Origin: an uncultured bacterium
GTDB lineage: Bacteria; Acidobacteriota; Aminicenantia; Aminicenantales; Saccharicenantaceae
NCBI GenBank assembly: GCA_937920515.1
Contig: CALEUG010000004.1
Location: 248,001 to 312,000, forward strand
Direction: 5' to 3'
DNA: 64,000 nucleotides
Both the position numbers and the translations under genes were made by a program. Shown here piece after piece: positions 6,386 to 13,793 of the stretch. Position 1 is the stretch's first letter. Each line of letters opens with the position of its first letter. Below the pieces are notes generated by a model. It saw only the letters and a program-made list of their open reading frames with translations, made no database searches and was not told where the DNA came from.

Positions 6386-7831
6386 TTATTCCTTGAAGAC
6401 AATGGCTTCAAATTTGAACAGGCCCCTGGAATTTCTCCAGGCGTCATCCGGCAACCCGGCCTTGCGGCAGAGTTCCCGGAGGAAAGTCTTCCGGTCCCAG
6501 CCCTGCTCGGTGGCCACCTGGGGCAGCAGCAACCCGCTTTTCTGTCCCTCTCTTATTACCAGGCCATCCCGGCCGACCTTGATTTCGGAAACATCCGATA
6601 CTGGCTGAAGCGGGCCGAGGACAGAAATCTCAATCTGCAGACCCGGGAGCTCGGCCTTCCTGAGAGGAGGAAAACGAGGGTCTTCGGTAGCCGCCAGAAC
6701 GGCTGCCTGGGCCACCGCCTGCCAGACTGGAAACAGAGGCTCGGCAAAACCGAGGCAGCCCCGAAGCTGATGATGTTGCTTCAGGGTGACAAAGGCCCCG
6801 GCTTTGGTTTCAAGCCCGGGAGAGACCGGCTGATAGGCCGGCATTTCACCGGTCTCCAGGTAGGTTTCAATAGTCCTTCGGGCCAGTGTCAGCAATTCTT
6901 TTTTCTCTTCTGGAGACAGGTTAAGTTTGGCCAGGGGGGATTCAAGATAGACGGCTGCCGATAGATAACCAACCACCCGGTCGTCCGGCCCGCCGGCCGC
7001 GGCCGAGTCGGCGTAGGACAGCACTTCTACCCGGGCCGACCCCACTTTTCTGGCGTAATGCAAGAGAGCGAGTACCGGGCCGCCGCCGCACATTATGTTT
7101 TCATGTCTTGCCACCTGGCGGCTGAGGGTATTCAGCTCGAAATTTTTTATCAGCTCAATCGTCTTCCGGTCTCGCTCGTTGGCCTGGGCCCGGTTAAGAA
7201 AATGCGACAGGTCGGTGGAGGCCACCACCAGGACTTTTTTACCCCTGGTGGCCCGGGCCAGTGCCCCGGCCAGGGCCTGAATCGTCCTGTCGGTCTGGCT
7301 GCCCATGACTACCGGCACGATTCTGGCACGAGGAAATACTTTCTGGATAAACGGCACCTGAACTTCTACCGAATGCTCGCGGTCATGGGCTTCCGGAATG
7401 TAACCGTAGCCAGAATGGCGGGCGAGTTCTCTGGCCAGGACTTCGTCCACCTCCGCCACTCCCAGCGGAGTTTCAAAGCCACCGCGGAGATAAATGGAGC
7501 AACCTTCGAAGGCCTGCTGGTGGGATGGACCGACGATTACCACGGAATCAACGACCAGGTCTCTTACCAGCCGATAACCGGCCGCAGCCACCCTGCCCGA
7601 ATAGACATAGCCAGCATGCGGGGCGATAAGGCCCACCACTTCGCCGGCAACAGGCCTGACCTCGGCCGAATCAAGCCAGGTCTCGAGCTGCCGGCTCAAC
7701 CGGGCCGGGTCGGACTCATAAAACTGGCCGGCCCAGACCGGTTCCCTGACTCCCTGTCCGCAGGCCGGCCAGGCCAGCCCTAAGAAGGCCAGCCAAAGAC
7801 AGATGGTCTCCAGACCTTTCTTTCGGTTCAT
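6386..7831 (-). CDS. Exported MEMO-AMMECR1 fusion protein
   Basis: About 481 residues joining two AmmeMemoRadiSam domains. After a signal peptide (start MNRKKG, hydrophobic run to about residue 25) comes a MEMO domain (about 28-300) with APHAGYVYSG, GPSHQ, HDREHSVEVQ, STDLSHF and CGGGP, the positions of the family's metal-site His/Cys residues. An AMMECR1 domain (about 305-481) has GAFVTL and LRGCLGF. The ATG at 7831 is chosen for its GGAGG 6 bases upstream; an upstream start would spoil the signal peptide. No radical-SAM partner lies nearby. The biochemical role of the family is unsettled, and export is unusual for it. Confidence 0.88.
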   Translation of the reverse strand: MNRKKGLETICLWLAFLGLAWPACGQGVREPVWAGQFYESDPARLSRQLETWLDSAEVRPVAGEVVGLIAPHAGYVYSGRVAAAGYRLVRDLVVDSVVIVGPSHQQAFEGCSIYLRGGFETPLGVAEVDEVLARELARHSGYGYIPEAHDREHSVEVQVPFIQKVFPRARIVPVVMGSQTDRTIQALAGALARATRGKKVLVVASTDLSHFLNRAQANERDRKTIELIKNFELNTLSRQVARHENIMCGGGPVLALLHYARKVGSARVEVLSYADSAAAGGPDDRVVGYLSAAVYLESPLAKLNLSPEEKKELLTLARRTIETYLETGEMPAYQPVSPGLETKAGAFVTLKQHHQLRGCLGFAEPLFPVWQAVAQAAVLAATEDPRFPPLRKAELPGLQIEISVLGPLQPVSDVSEIKVGRDGLVIREGQKSGLLLPQVATEQGWDRKTFLRELCRKAGLPDDAWRNSRGLFKFEAIVFKE

Positions 7832-7847
7832 TTCTGCCTCCAGTTCA

Positions 7848-7876
7848 ATTTTATGACTTTGGCCTCGCCGGGGCAA
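7848..7876 (-). promoter_or_regulatory. Promoter of the MEMO-AMMECR1 gene
   Basis: Minus strand TTGCCC (7876-7871), a 17-base spacer and TAAAAT (7853-7848) lie 16 bases before the ATG at 7831. GGAGG lies between -10 and start. The promoter is divergent from the small gene at 7985. Confidence 0.45.
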
Positions 7877-7900
7877 ATGCCCGCTAAACCAGGAGCGGGC
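7871..7900. repeat. Two mutually exclusive hairpins in a divergent intergenic region
   Basis: GCCCGCT (7879-7885) can pair with AGCGGGC (7894-7900), with an 8-base loop. GGGCA (7871-7875) can instead pair with TGCCC (7878-7882). They share bases, so only one forms at a time. They adjoin the -35 box of the MEMO gene. No T-run supports a terminator. Confidence 0.35.
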
Positions 7901-7984
7901 AATTTAAAAAAAATTGATAAAAACCGCCATCGGGAGGTTGACTTTCAGCAAAAAATATTGAAAAATTTATTTGAAGAGAGAACC

Positions 7985-8119
7985 ATGAAGAAATTCTTAA
8001 AGTTCATTCTGCTTTTCGCAGGAATTTTTTCCACCTTCCTGCTGGGCTTCCACTTCGGCAAGGAGAAAATCAAATCTCGCATCCCCAAGTTCCAGGACGA
8101 TTCTGACCGAATAGTCTAA
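7985..8119 (+). CDS. Small single-span membrane protein (44 aa)
   Basis: A short protein with a Lys-rich start (MKKFLKF), one hydrophobic helix (about residues 6-23) and a charged tail (FGKEKIKSRIPKF). GAAGAGAG lies 4 bases before the ATG. A possible promoter (TTGACT at 7938-7943, weak AAAAAT at 7961-7966) precedes it. I do not recognise the family. The clean RBS and the membrane-plus-charged-tail design support a real gene, but the length makes this uncertain. Confidence 0.5.
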   Translation: MKKFLKFILLFAGIFSTFLLGFHFGKEKIKSRIPKFQDDSDRIV

Positions 8120-8204
8120 GTCATTAAAAATTAACATAAGCCGGGGGGGTTAAGGGAGGTCGGGACTACTAATATTATTCTGGTTTGTTCCGGGCTCGGC
8201 CTCA

Positions 8205-8233
8205 TTACCATCGGTTCTTTTTTCTGCTATAAT
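8205..8233 (+). promoter_or_regulatory. Promoter of the FmdB-type zinc ribbon gene
   Basis: TTACCA (8205-8210), a 17-base spacer and a perfect TATAAT (8228-8233). The leader then runs about 40 bases to AAGGAG (8268-8273), 7 bases before the ATG at 8281. Confidence 0.55.
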
Positions 8234-8280
8234 ATTAAAACAATGCAATAAATTTTCTGACCGTAGCAAGGAGTCGGAAG

Positions 8281-8571
8281 ATGCCCCTGTACGAATACCG
8301 ATGCCAGCGGTGCCATAAAAAGTTTGAGGTCCTGCAAAAGATAAACGCCAGACCTCTGGATGTATGCCCTGAATGCGGCGGCAACCTGTGCCGGCTGGTT
8401 TCCAGCCCGGCCATTCAGTTTAAGGGCTCCGGCTGGTACATCACCGACTACGCCCAGAAGAATTCCCCGGCTGGAGGCAATGGCCAGAACGGGCGGCAAA
8501 AATCCGGCGGGGATAAGAAGCCGGTCGAAAAGCCTGCCGCCGAACCTGAGGGTCAGGCCCGGGACAAATAA
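8281..8571 (+). CDS. FmdB/CxxC_CxxC_SSSS-type zinc ribbon protein
   Basis: A 96-residue protein. It opens MPLYEYRC with Cys pairs at 8/11 (CQRC) and 29/32 (CPEC), the two knuckles of the FmdB-family zinc ribbon. The C-terminal half is a low-complexity Lys/Gly/Pro/Ala tail. These proteins are widespread and their function is not established; regulatory roles have been suggested from the founding member near formamidase/amidase genes. The next gene's promoter begins 3 bases after its stop. Confidence 0.85.
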   Translation: MPLYEYRCQRCHKKFEVLQKINARPLDVCPECGGNLCRLVSSPAIQFKGSGWYITDYAQKNSPAGGNGQNGRQKSGGDKKPVEKPAAEPEGQARDK

Positions 8572-8574
8572 ATT

Positions 8575-8603
8575 TTGACAACCCCCTGAGGCCAGCTTAG
8601 AAT
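8575..8603 (+). promoter_or_regulatory. Promoter abutting the glycosyltransferase start (leaderless)
   Basis: TTGACA (8575-8580), 17 bases, then TAGAAT (8598-8603), followed by only 7 bases before the ATG at 8611. Transcription starting 6-8 bases past the -10 box would begin at or next to the A of the ATG. No Shine-Dalgarno is present. Confidence 0.65.
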
Positions 8604-8610
8604 TAACCTT

Positions 8611-9615
8611 ATGAGAATCCTGGTTTACCTGCCCGGTACCCTGGGGGCCTCCCTGCTGGCTTTTCCCTGCTTGAAATCTCTGGAGGAAAATTTCCCGGCA
8701 GCCGAAATTGCCATCCTGCCACCGCCAGCTTACGCTGACTTTTTCCAGAACGTGAATCCCGGCTATCAGGTTATCCGCCTGCCAGATTTCAAGGACATAA
8801 CCGGGTTGAAGCGGGCCTCCTCGCGGCTAAAAAAAATGAACTTTGACCTGGGTTTGCTACTGGATGAATCGTTTGCCTCCGCCCTGCTTTTCTACCTGGC
8901 CAGGATTCCCCAGCGCTGGGGCTATGACCGCGAGGGTCGCGGTTTCATGCTGACCAAAAAGAGCCATCTCCGGGCCACCGACCCCCAGCTGCACCTGAAA
9001 CGTCATTACCTCCAGCTGCTGGACACCCTTGGCCTGAAAACCTCAGACCGGCCGCTGCGCCTCGGCCTTCCTGACAGCTACCGCCAGGAGGCGCTTCACC
9101 GTGTGAAGCAGGCCGGCCTGAACCCTGACCTTCCTGCCGTAGCCATACAATCAGGGTCGGGTTTCGGCCCGTCCAGAATCTGGCCGCTCAGCCGTCAGAG
9201 GGAGCTAATACAGCGGCTTCTGGACAGCAGGCTACAGGTGGTGCTGGTGGGTTCGAGGGCCAGCCAGGAGACCAACCGGGCTCTCCTGGAAGAGTTCGGT
9301 GGCCGGCTGGTGGATTTAAGCGGCCAGCTCAGCCTGGAAGAAACAGCCGGAGTCGTATCCGGAGTTAAGGTCTTCCTGGGCAACGACAGCGGGTTGACCC
9401 ATCTGGCCAACCTGCTGGGGACGCCGGTGGTGGGACTTTATGGCCCGACCGACCCTCATATCTCCGGCCCGTCCCAGCCGCCGGCAGTGGCTTTTCACAA
9501 ACCAGCTCCCTGTGCCCCCTGCAGTTACAGGTCCTGCCCTTATGACCATCGCTGCCTGAACAGCATCTCGGCCGGGGAAGTGTACGAGGTCATCTCTTCC
9601 TTTCTGGCCGGGTAG
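8611..9615 (+). CDS. Glycosyltransferase family 9 (heptosyltransferase-like)
   Basis: A 334-residue GT-B enzyme of the ADP-heptose:LPS heptosyltransferase family, which adds sugars to the LPS core on the inner face of the inner membrane. The N-terminal domain opens MRILVYLPGTLGASLLAFP. The C-terminal donor-binding domain has VAIQSGSGFGPSRIW near residue 175 and the family signature GNDSGLTHLANLLGTP near 260, then YGPTDP. A late cysteine cluster (CAPCSYRSCPYDHRC) is typical of WaaF/RfaF-like proteins. It is expressed from its own apparently leaderless promoter. The acceptor is not predictable. Confidence 0.88.
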   Translation: MRILVYLPGTLGASLLAFPCLKSLEENFPAAEIAILPPPAYADFFQNVNPGYQVIRLPDFKDITGLKRASSRLKKMNFDLGLLLDESFASALLFYLARIPQRWGYDREGRGFMLTKKSHLRATDPQLHLKRHYLQLLDTLGLKTSDRPLRLGLPDSYRQEALHRVKQAGLNPDLPAVAIQSGSGFGPSRIWPLSRQRELIQRLLDSRLQVVLVGSRASQETNRALLEEFGGRLVDLSGQLSLEETAGVVSGVKVFLGNDSGLTHLANLLGTPVVGLYGPTDPHISGPSQPPAVAFHKPAPCAPCSYRSCPYDHRCLNSISAGEVYEVISSFLAG

Positions 9616-9645
9616 GATTTTCAAGGACTCGCGGTTTCCGGGAAC

Positions 9646-11805
9646 ATGATTCGTTTTGATGACATAGTTGAAAAAATCCAGGGCCAGTATTCCGAAAAGG
9701 ACCTGCGTGTTCTTCAGAAAGCCTATGTTTTCGCCGCCCGGGCTCACAAGGGACAGATTCGCCGCTCGGGCGAGCCTTACCTCAGCCATCCGCTCGAAGT
9801 TACCAACATACTGGCCGAGATGAACCTGGACCTGACCACCCTGGTGGCCGGGCTCCTCCACGACGTCCTGGAAGACACCGAGGTCAGCCTAACCGAGATC
9901 CGGGAAAATTTTGGTCGGGAGGTGACAACCCTGGTAGAAGGCGTGACCAAGATCAGCCGGGTGGAGGATGCCTCGCCCGAGGAAACCCGGGCCGAAACCA
10001 TCAGAAAAATCATCCTGGCCATGACCGACGACCTGCGGATAATTTTTATAAAGCTGGCCGACCGCTGGCATAATCTCAAGACATTGCATTATCTGAGCGA
10101 GGACAAGCAGCGCCGCATTGCCCAGGAGACCCTGGAAATCTACGCTCCCATCGCCAACAGGCTGGGCATGGGCCGAATCCGGGCCGAGCTGGAAGACCTG
10201 TCCTTTCGCTACGTGGAACCAGACGAGTACTTCCGCATGGTAGCCCTGGTCGAACCCGAATTGAAAAAGGGAGAAAAAGAGCTAAAGAAACTGAAAAAGG
10301 TAATGGAACAGCTGCTCAAGGACAACGGCATCCCGGCCGAAATCCAGGTCCGCATCAAAAGGCTCTATAGCGTCTATTCCAAGATGAAGAAAAAGGGCAT
10401 AGACTTTGACCAGGTCTACGATTTTCTGGCCCTGCGGATCATAACCGACTCGGTGAAAAACTGCTACTCCGCCCTGGGCATCATCCATCAGCGCTGGCCG
10501 CACCTGCCACAGCGTTTCCGCGATTTTATCGCCATGCCCAAGCCCAACCTGTACCAATCGCTTCATACCACCATCATCACCGAAAATAAACAGACCTTTG
10601 AAATTCAAATCCGAACCCGGGAGATGCACGAGCTGGCTGAAAATGGAATTGCCGCCCACTGGAAATACAAGGAAGGAGTCCCCAGCGGCCTTGTCGGCGA
10701 AGACCAGAGGTTGCAGTGGTTGCGGGAAATCGCGGCCCTGTTCAGCGAACAGAAGAACCCCAGGGAATTTCTGAAAAACCTCAAGATAAACCTTATCCCG
10801 GAAGAGATATACACCTTTACACCGAAAGGCAAGGTCATCAACCTGCCGCCCGGAGCCACCGCCCTGGATTTCGCCTTCAAGATACACACGGAAATCGGGC
10901 TCCAGGCCAGGGAAGCCAGGATCAACGGCGAGACCATGCCGCTGCGCACTCAGCTCAAGACCGGAGACATCGTGGAGATAATTACCTCGCCCGACCGCAG
11001 TCCCCATCGCAGCTGGCTGAACTGGGTGACCACCGCTTCGGCCAGACAGCAAATCAAAAAATACCTTAACCTCAAGACCAGGAAAAAAGCCATAGAACTC
11101 GGCCGGAGACTCTGGGAGAAAGCAGCCAGGCAGTTCCAGCTGCCGGATGAACTGCGCTCGGAAGTCAACCTGCAGGAGCGGCTGGGGAGGGAATTAAAAC
11201 TGCGCCTCAACGGTCTGGAAGACTTTTACCTCCTGGCCGGTTTGGGCAAGATAGTCATCGATAAAAAATTCCTGGAGAGGCTGGTCGCGGGACGGGTGTC
11301 AGAAGAACCACATCGGCCTGGCCTGTTAAAAAAGATGGTGGCCAGAATATCCGGGCACGTTCCTTCCCAGGGCCTGGTAATCAAGAACCTGGACGAGCAG
11401 ATGATCACTCTGGCCCGCTGCTGCGCACCGATCAAGGGTGAACCAGCCGTCGGCTACCTGACGGCCGGAAGAGGACTGACCGTCCATGCCCAGCGCTGTT
11501 ACCTGGTCCAGAAGGAAATCCTGGACAGCCAGCGCCTGGTGGAAGTGACCTGGGACCCGGCTTTTCGGAGCAGCTTCAGGGCCAGGCTGCTCATAAAGGC
11601 CAAAGATTCACCCGGAGTACTGGCCCGGGTGGCCTCAGCCGTGGCCGAACTCAAAGGAAACATTTCGAGGGCGGAGGTCAGCACCAGTGGAGACGGGCGG
11701 GCCTGTATCTCCCTGGAAATTACAATTGAAGACCTCGGGCACCTGCTAAAAATTACTGAAAAGATAAGCCGCTTGAAAGAAATAGATTCTGTGGAACGGG
11801 GTTGA
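9646..11805 (+). CDS. rel: Bifunctional (p)ppGpp synthetase/hydrolase Rel
   Basis: Makes and degrades the stringent-response alarmone. The 719 residues hold all expected domains. HD hydrolase: SHPLEV, then AGLLHDVLEDT with H72/D73, and ADRWHNLKTL. Synthetase: RIKRLYSVYSKM, YQSLHTT and EIQIRTREMHELAENGIAAHW. TGS near residue 390 (IYTFTPKGKVINLPPGATALDFAF). A zinc/helical region (RCCAPIKGE) and a C-terminal ACT domain (about 645-719). Both catalytic motif sets look intact, so it is called bifunctional. It converges on rpmB with only 2 bases between stops. Confidence 0.96.
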   Translation: MIRFDDIVEKIQGQYSEKDLRVLQKAYVFAARAHKGQIRRSGEPYLSHPLEVTNILAEMNLDLTTLVAGLLHDVLEDTEVSLTEIRENFGREVTTLVEGVTKISRVEDASPEETRAETIRKIILAMTDDLRIIFIKLADRWHNLKTLHYLSEDKQRRIAQETLEIYAPIANRLGMGRIRAELEDLSFRYVEPDEYFRMVALVEPELKKGEKELKKLKKVMEQLLKDNGIPAEIQVRIKRLYSVYSKMKKKGIDFDQVYDFLALRIITDSVKNCYSALGIIHQRWPHLPQRFRDFIAMPKPNLYQSLHTTIITENKQTFEIQIRTREMHELAENGIAAHWKYKEGVPSGLVGEDQRLQWLREIAALFSEQKNPREFLKNLKINLIPEEIYTFTPKGKVINLPPGATALDFAFKIHTEIGLQAREARINGETMPLRTQLKTGDIVEIITSPDRSPHRSWLNWVTTASARQQIKKYLNLKTRKKAIELGRRLWEKAARQFQLPDELRSEVNLQERLGRELKLRLNGLEDFYLLAGLGKIVIDKKFLERLVAGRVSEEPHRPGLLKKMVARISGHVPSQGLVIKNLDEQMITLARCCAPIKGEPAVGYLTAGRGLTVHAQRCYLVQKEILDSQRLVEVTWDPAFRSSFRARLLIKAKDSPGVLARVASAVAELKGNISRAEVSTSGDGRACISLEITIEDLGHLLKITEKISRLKEIDSVERG

Positions 11806-11807
11806 CC

Positions 11808-11999
11808 TCAGACCGCTTTCTGCACCCGGCCTGAACGAAGACAGCGAGTGCAGACCCAGATAGTCCTGACCCCGGCTTCCGTTTTGGCCTTGACCCTCTG
11901 GAGGTTGGCACTCCATTTCTTGCGCGAAGCTTTGTTGGAGTGGCTGATACTGTGTCCGAAAATGGGTCCTTTATGACAGATATTACATTCTCTGGCCAT
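11808..11999 (-). CDS. rpmB: 50S ribosomal protein L28, zinc-binding form
   Basis: A 63-residue L28. CNIC at residues 5-8 and CTRC near residue 51 give the four-Cys zinc ribbon form; SHSNKASRKKWSANLQ is the core RNA-binding signature. It stands alone, convergent with rel, and has a candidate promoter at 12048-12076. Confidence 0.96.
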   Translation of the reverse strand: MARECNICHKGPIFGHSISHSNKASRKKWSANLQRVKAKTEAGVRTIWVCTRCLRSGRVQKAV

Positions 12000-12047
12000 G
12001 GTTTGGTCTCGCTTTCCTGAGATTTGTTTTCCTAAGAAAGATATATC

Positions 12048-12076
12048 TGTATAGCATAAAACAGGCCGGGGCGCAA
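12048..12076 (-). promoter_or_regulatory. Possible rpmB promoter
   Basis: Minus strand TTGCGC (12076-12071), 17 bases, TATACA (12053-12048). Both boxes are partial matches. The position, about 50 bases before rpmB and diverging from dnaA, is reasonable. Confidence 0.35.
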
Positions 12077-12214
12077 CTCGGACAGGGTAATTTTTGGGCG
12101 GAAATAGAGCGGGCCACCGGCCGGGTTAGCTTTTTTTTTGCCCGGCGCTGGGAGGTCCCCGGTTATTTAAGTAAGTTAGACCGAGGCACCGCAGCCGGGC
12201 CAGCAATTTCACTC

Positions 12215-12347
12215 TCAACAAAATAAAATTTTTGTTGAATTTTTACCTGCCTGGTGGTAATATTCTTTGCGTTTCCCCCCACCGTTATTGCCGGCGGGGG
12301 TGTTTTCCACAGTTGTGGAAATTTATGTGGAAATCTTTTGGCGCGTC
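12215..12347. other. Candidate chromosomal origin (oriC) and dnaA control region
   Basis: The 348-base gap before dnaA has four relevant elements. An AT-rich 24-bp inverted repeat has arms TCAACAAAA (12215-12223) and TTTTGTTGA (12230-12238). A dnaA promoter candidate is TTGAAT (12235-12240), 17 bases, TAATAT (12258-12263). DnaA-box-like sites follow: TTTTCCACA (12303-12311) and two copies of TGTGGAAAT (12314-12322, 12326-12334). The first two boxes form a perfect inverted pair separated by GT. Boxes differ from TTATCCACA by one or two bases. Bases 12077-12214 show only a G/C-rich stretch with a T9 run. Confidence 0.6.
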
Positions 12348-13679
12348 ATGAAGTTTGAAGATAAAGTTAATCCCTGGAACAGGATACTGGCGGAAGTCAA
12401 AAACCGGGTCGAGGGCCAGGCCTTCGAAACCTGGTTCGAACCCACCTCCTACATCGGAGAGGACGGCGAAACTCTATATATCAAGGTCCCGAATGCCTAC
12501 TTCAAGGACTGGCTGAGTTTCCATTATTCACGCCTGATTAACGAATGCTGCCAGGAATTGTTCAATAAAAGCTTCGATATCAAGTACATTTATGATGAGA
12601 CTCCGACTTCCTTTCTTCGCAATTCGCCGGATGAACGAAAGCTCCACCAGGCGGTGACCCAGGCGGCCAATCTCAATCCCAATTATACCTTTGAAAATTT
12701 CGTGGTGGGCAATTGCAACCAGTTCGCTCACGCCGCGGCCGTGGCTGTGGCTAAAAACCCGGCCAAATCCTATAATCCCCTCTACATTTATGGCGGAGCC
12801 GGCCTGGGAAAAACCCACCTCATGAACGCCATTGGCCACCAGATCATGCGCAGCAGCGCCAGAATCAAGGTCCTCTATGTTACCACCGAGCGCTTCATGA
12901 ACGAGCTTATAAACCACCTTCAGTATGGCAAGATCCTGGAGTTCAGGCAGAAATACCGGGCAGTAGACGTGCTCTTGATGGATGACATCCACTACATTTC
13001 CGGCCGGGAACGAACCAAGGAAGAATTTTTCCATACCTTTAACCATCTTTATGACAGCCAGAAGCAGATCGTCATTTCCAGCGACTGTCCGCCCAAGGAT
13101 ATCCCCCACCTGGAAGACCGTTTCCGCTCTCGTTTTGAGTGGGGCCTGATCGCCGACCTGCGTCCACCAGATATAGAAACCAGAATTGCCATCCTCAAGA
13201 AAAAAGCTGAATTGGAAGATATAATCCTGCCTGAACCGGTTGCCCTTTACATCGCCGATAAGGTTCACTCCAACATCAGGGAACTGGAGGGTTATCTACG
13301 CCGGGTTATTGCTTACGCTTCGCTTAAAGGATCAAGAATTGACCTGGAACTGGCCAAGGAAGCCTTGAAGGGCCTGCTCGATGCCTCAGCCAACGTCATC
13401 ACCGTGGAAAAAATACAGAAGGTGGTCTGCACCCAGTACAAAATCAAACCATCCGAGCTGAAGTCAAAAAACAACTCTCCCCGGGTCTCCTTCCCCAGGC
13501 AGGTGGCCATGTACCTGGCCAAAGAGCTGACCGACAATTCTCTTCCCGAAATCGGCAAGAAATTCGGCGGTAAGCATCATACCACCGTTTTGCACAGTAT
13601 AAGAAAAATAGAAAAATTAAGAGAGCACGACCAGGAATTCAACAGAGAAATCAACAACCTGATTCATCTCCTAAAATGA
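12348..13679 (+). CDS. dnaA: Chromosomal replication initiator DnaA
   Basis: ATP-dependent initiator that binds oriC and loads DnaB. About 443 residues. Domain I begins with NPWNRILAEVKNRVEGQAFETWF. The AAA+ domain has Walker A GGAGLGKTHL near residue 146, VLLMDDIHYISGRERTKEEFFHTFN (Walker B) and SDCPPKDIPHLEDRFRSRFEWG (box VII). The C-terminal helix-turn-helix has PRVSFPRQVAMYLAKELT and KFGGKHHTTVLHS, the DnaA-box-reading signature. I use the ATG at 12348; a TTG at 12267 would run translation through the DnaA boxes. Confidence 0.96.
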   Translation: MKFEDKVNPWNRILAEVKNRVEGQAFETWFEPTSYIGEDGETLYIKVPNAYFKDWLSFHYSRLINECCQELFNKSFDIKYIYDETPTSFLRNSPDERKLHQAVTQAANLNPNYTFENFVVGNCNQFAHAAAVAVAKNPAKSYNPLYIYGGAGLGKTHLMNAIGHQIMRSSARIKVLYVTTERFMNELINHLQYGKILEFRQKYRAVDVLLMDDIHYISGRERTKEEFFHTFNHLYDSQKQIVISSDCPPKDIPHLEDRFRSRFEWGLIADLRPPDIETRIAILKKKAELEDIILPEPVALYIADKVHSNIRELEGYLRRVIAYASLKGSRIDLELAKEALKGLLDASANVITVEKIQKVVCTQYKIKPSELKSKNNSPRVSFPRQVAMYLAKELTDNSLPEIGKKFGGKHHTTVLHSIRKIEKLREHDQEFNREINNLIHLLK

Positions 13680-13793
13680 TGAAATCAATTAAGAAGGGCA
13701 GGTTTTTACACATACTAACCGTGCTTTCTTATTTTTTTATTGCCTTTTTATAATTTTTAATTATATTATTGACGTTAAAGAAAGGTGGAAAAA
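13680..13793 (+). promoter_or_regulatory. AT-rich dnaA-dnaN spacer with dnaN promoter
   Basis: A strongly AT-rich 110-base spacer. TATAAT (13749-13754) is a good -10 box, with a weak TTCTTA (13726-13731) 17 bases before it. AAGAAAGGTGG lies 5 bases before the dnaN ATG. TTTTTACACA near 13703 is a poor DnaA-box match. The spacer could also serve as a DNA unwinding element. Confidence 0.45.

Noticed and set aside
7058-7783. 241-codon plus-strand frame opposite the MEMO domain
   Set aside because: Antisense shadow; no RBS and no recognisable motif.
8227-8499. 90-codon minus-strand frame over the FmdB gene
   Set aside because: Antisense to a zinc ribbon gene with its own promoter and RBS.
10282-11052. 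256-codon minus-strand frame inside rel
   Set aside because: Antisense to conserved synthetase and TGS domains.
12121-12146. T9 run between CCGGG and CCCGG as a terminator
   Set aside because: The T-run lies in the loop of the only inverted repeat rather than after it, and no upstream plus-strand transcript clearly needs it.
12267-12347. Longer DnaA starting at TTG 12267
   Set aside because: It would translate through the DnaA boxes and add 27 residues unlike DnaA domain I; the ATG at 12348 fits the family start.
12528-13268. 246-codon minus-strand frame inside dnaA
   Set aside because: Antisense to the AAA+ core of DnaA.
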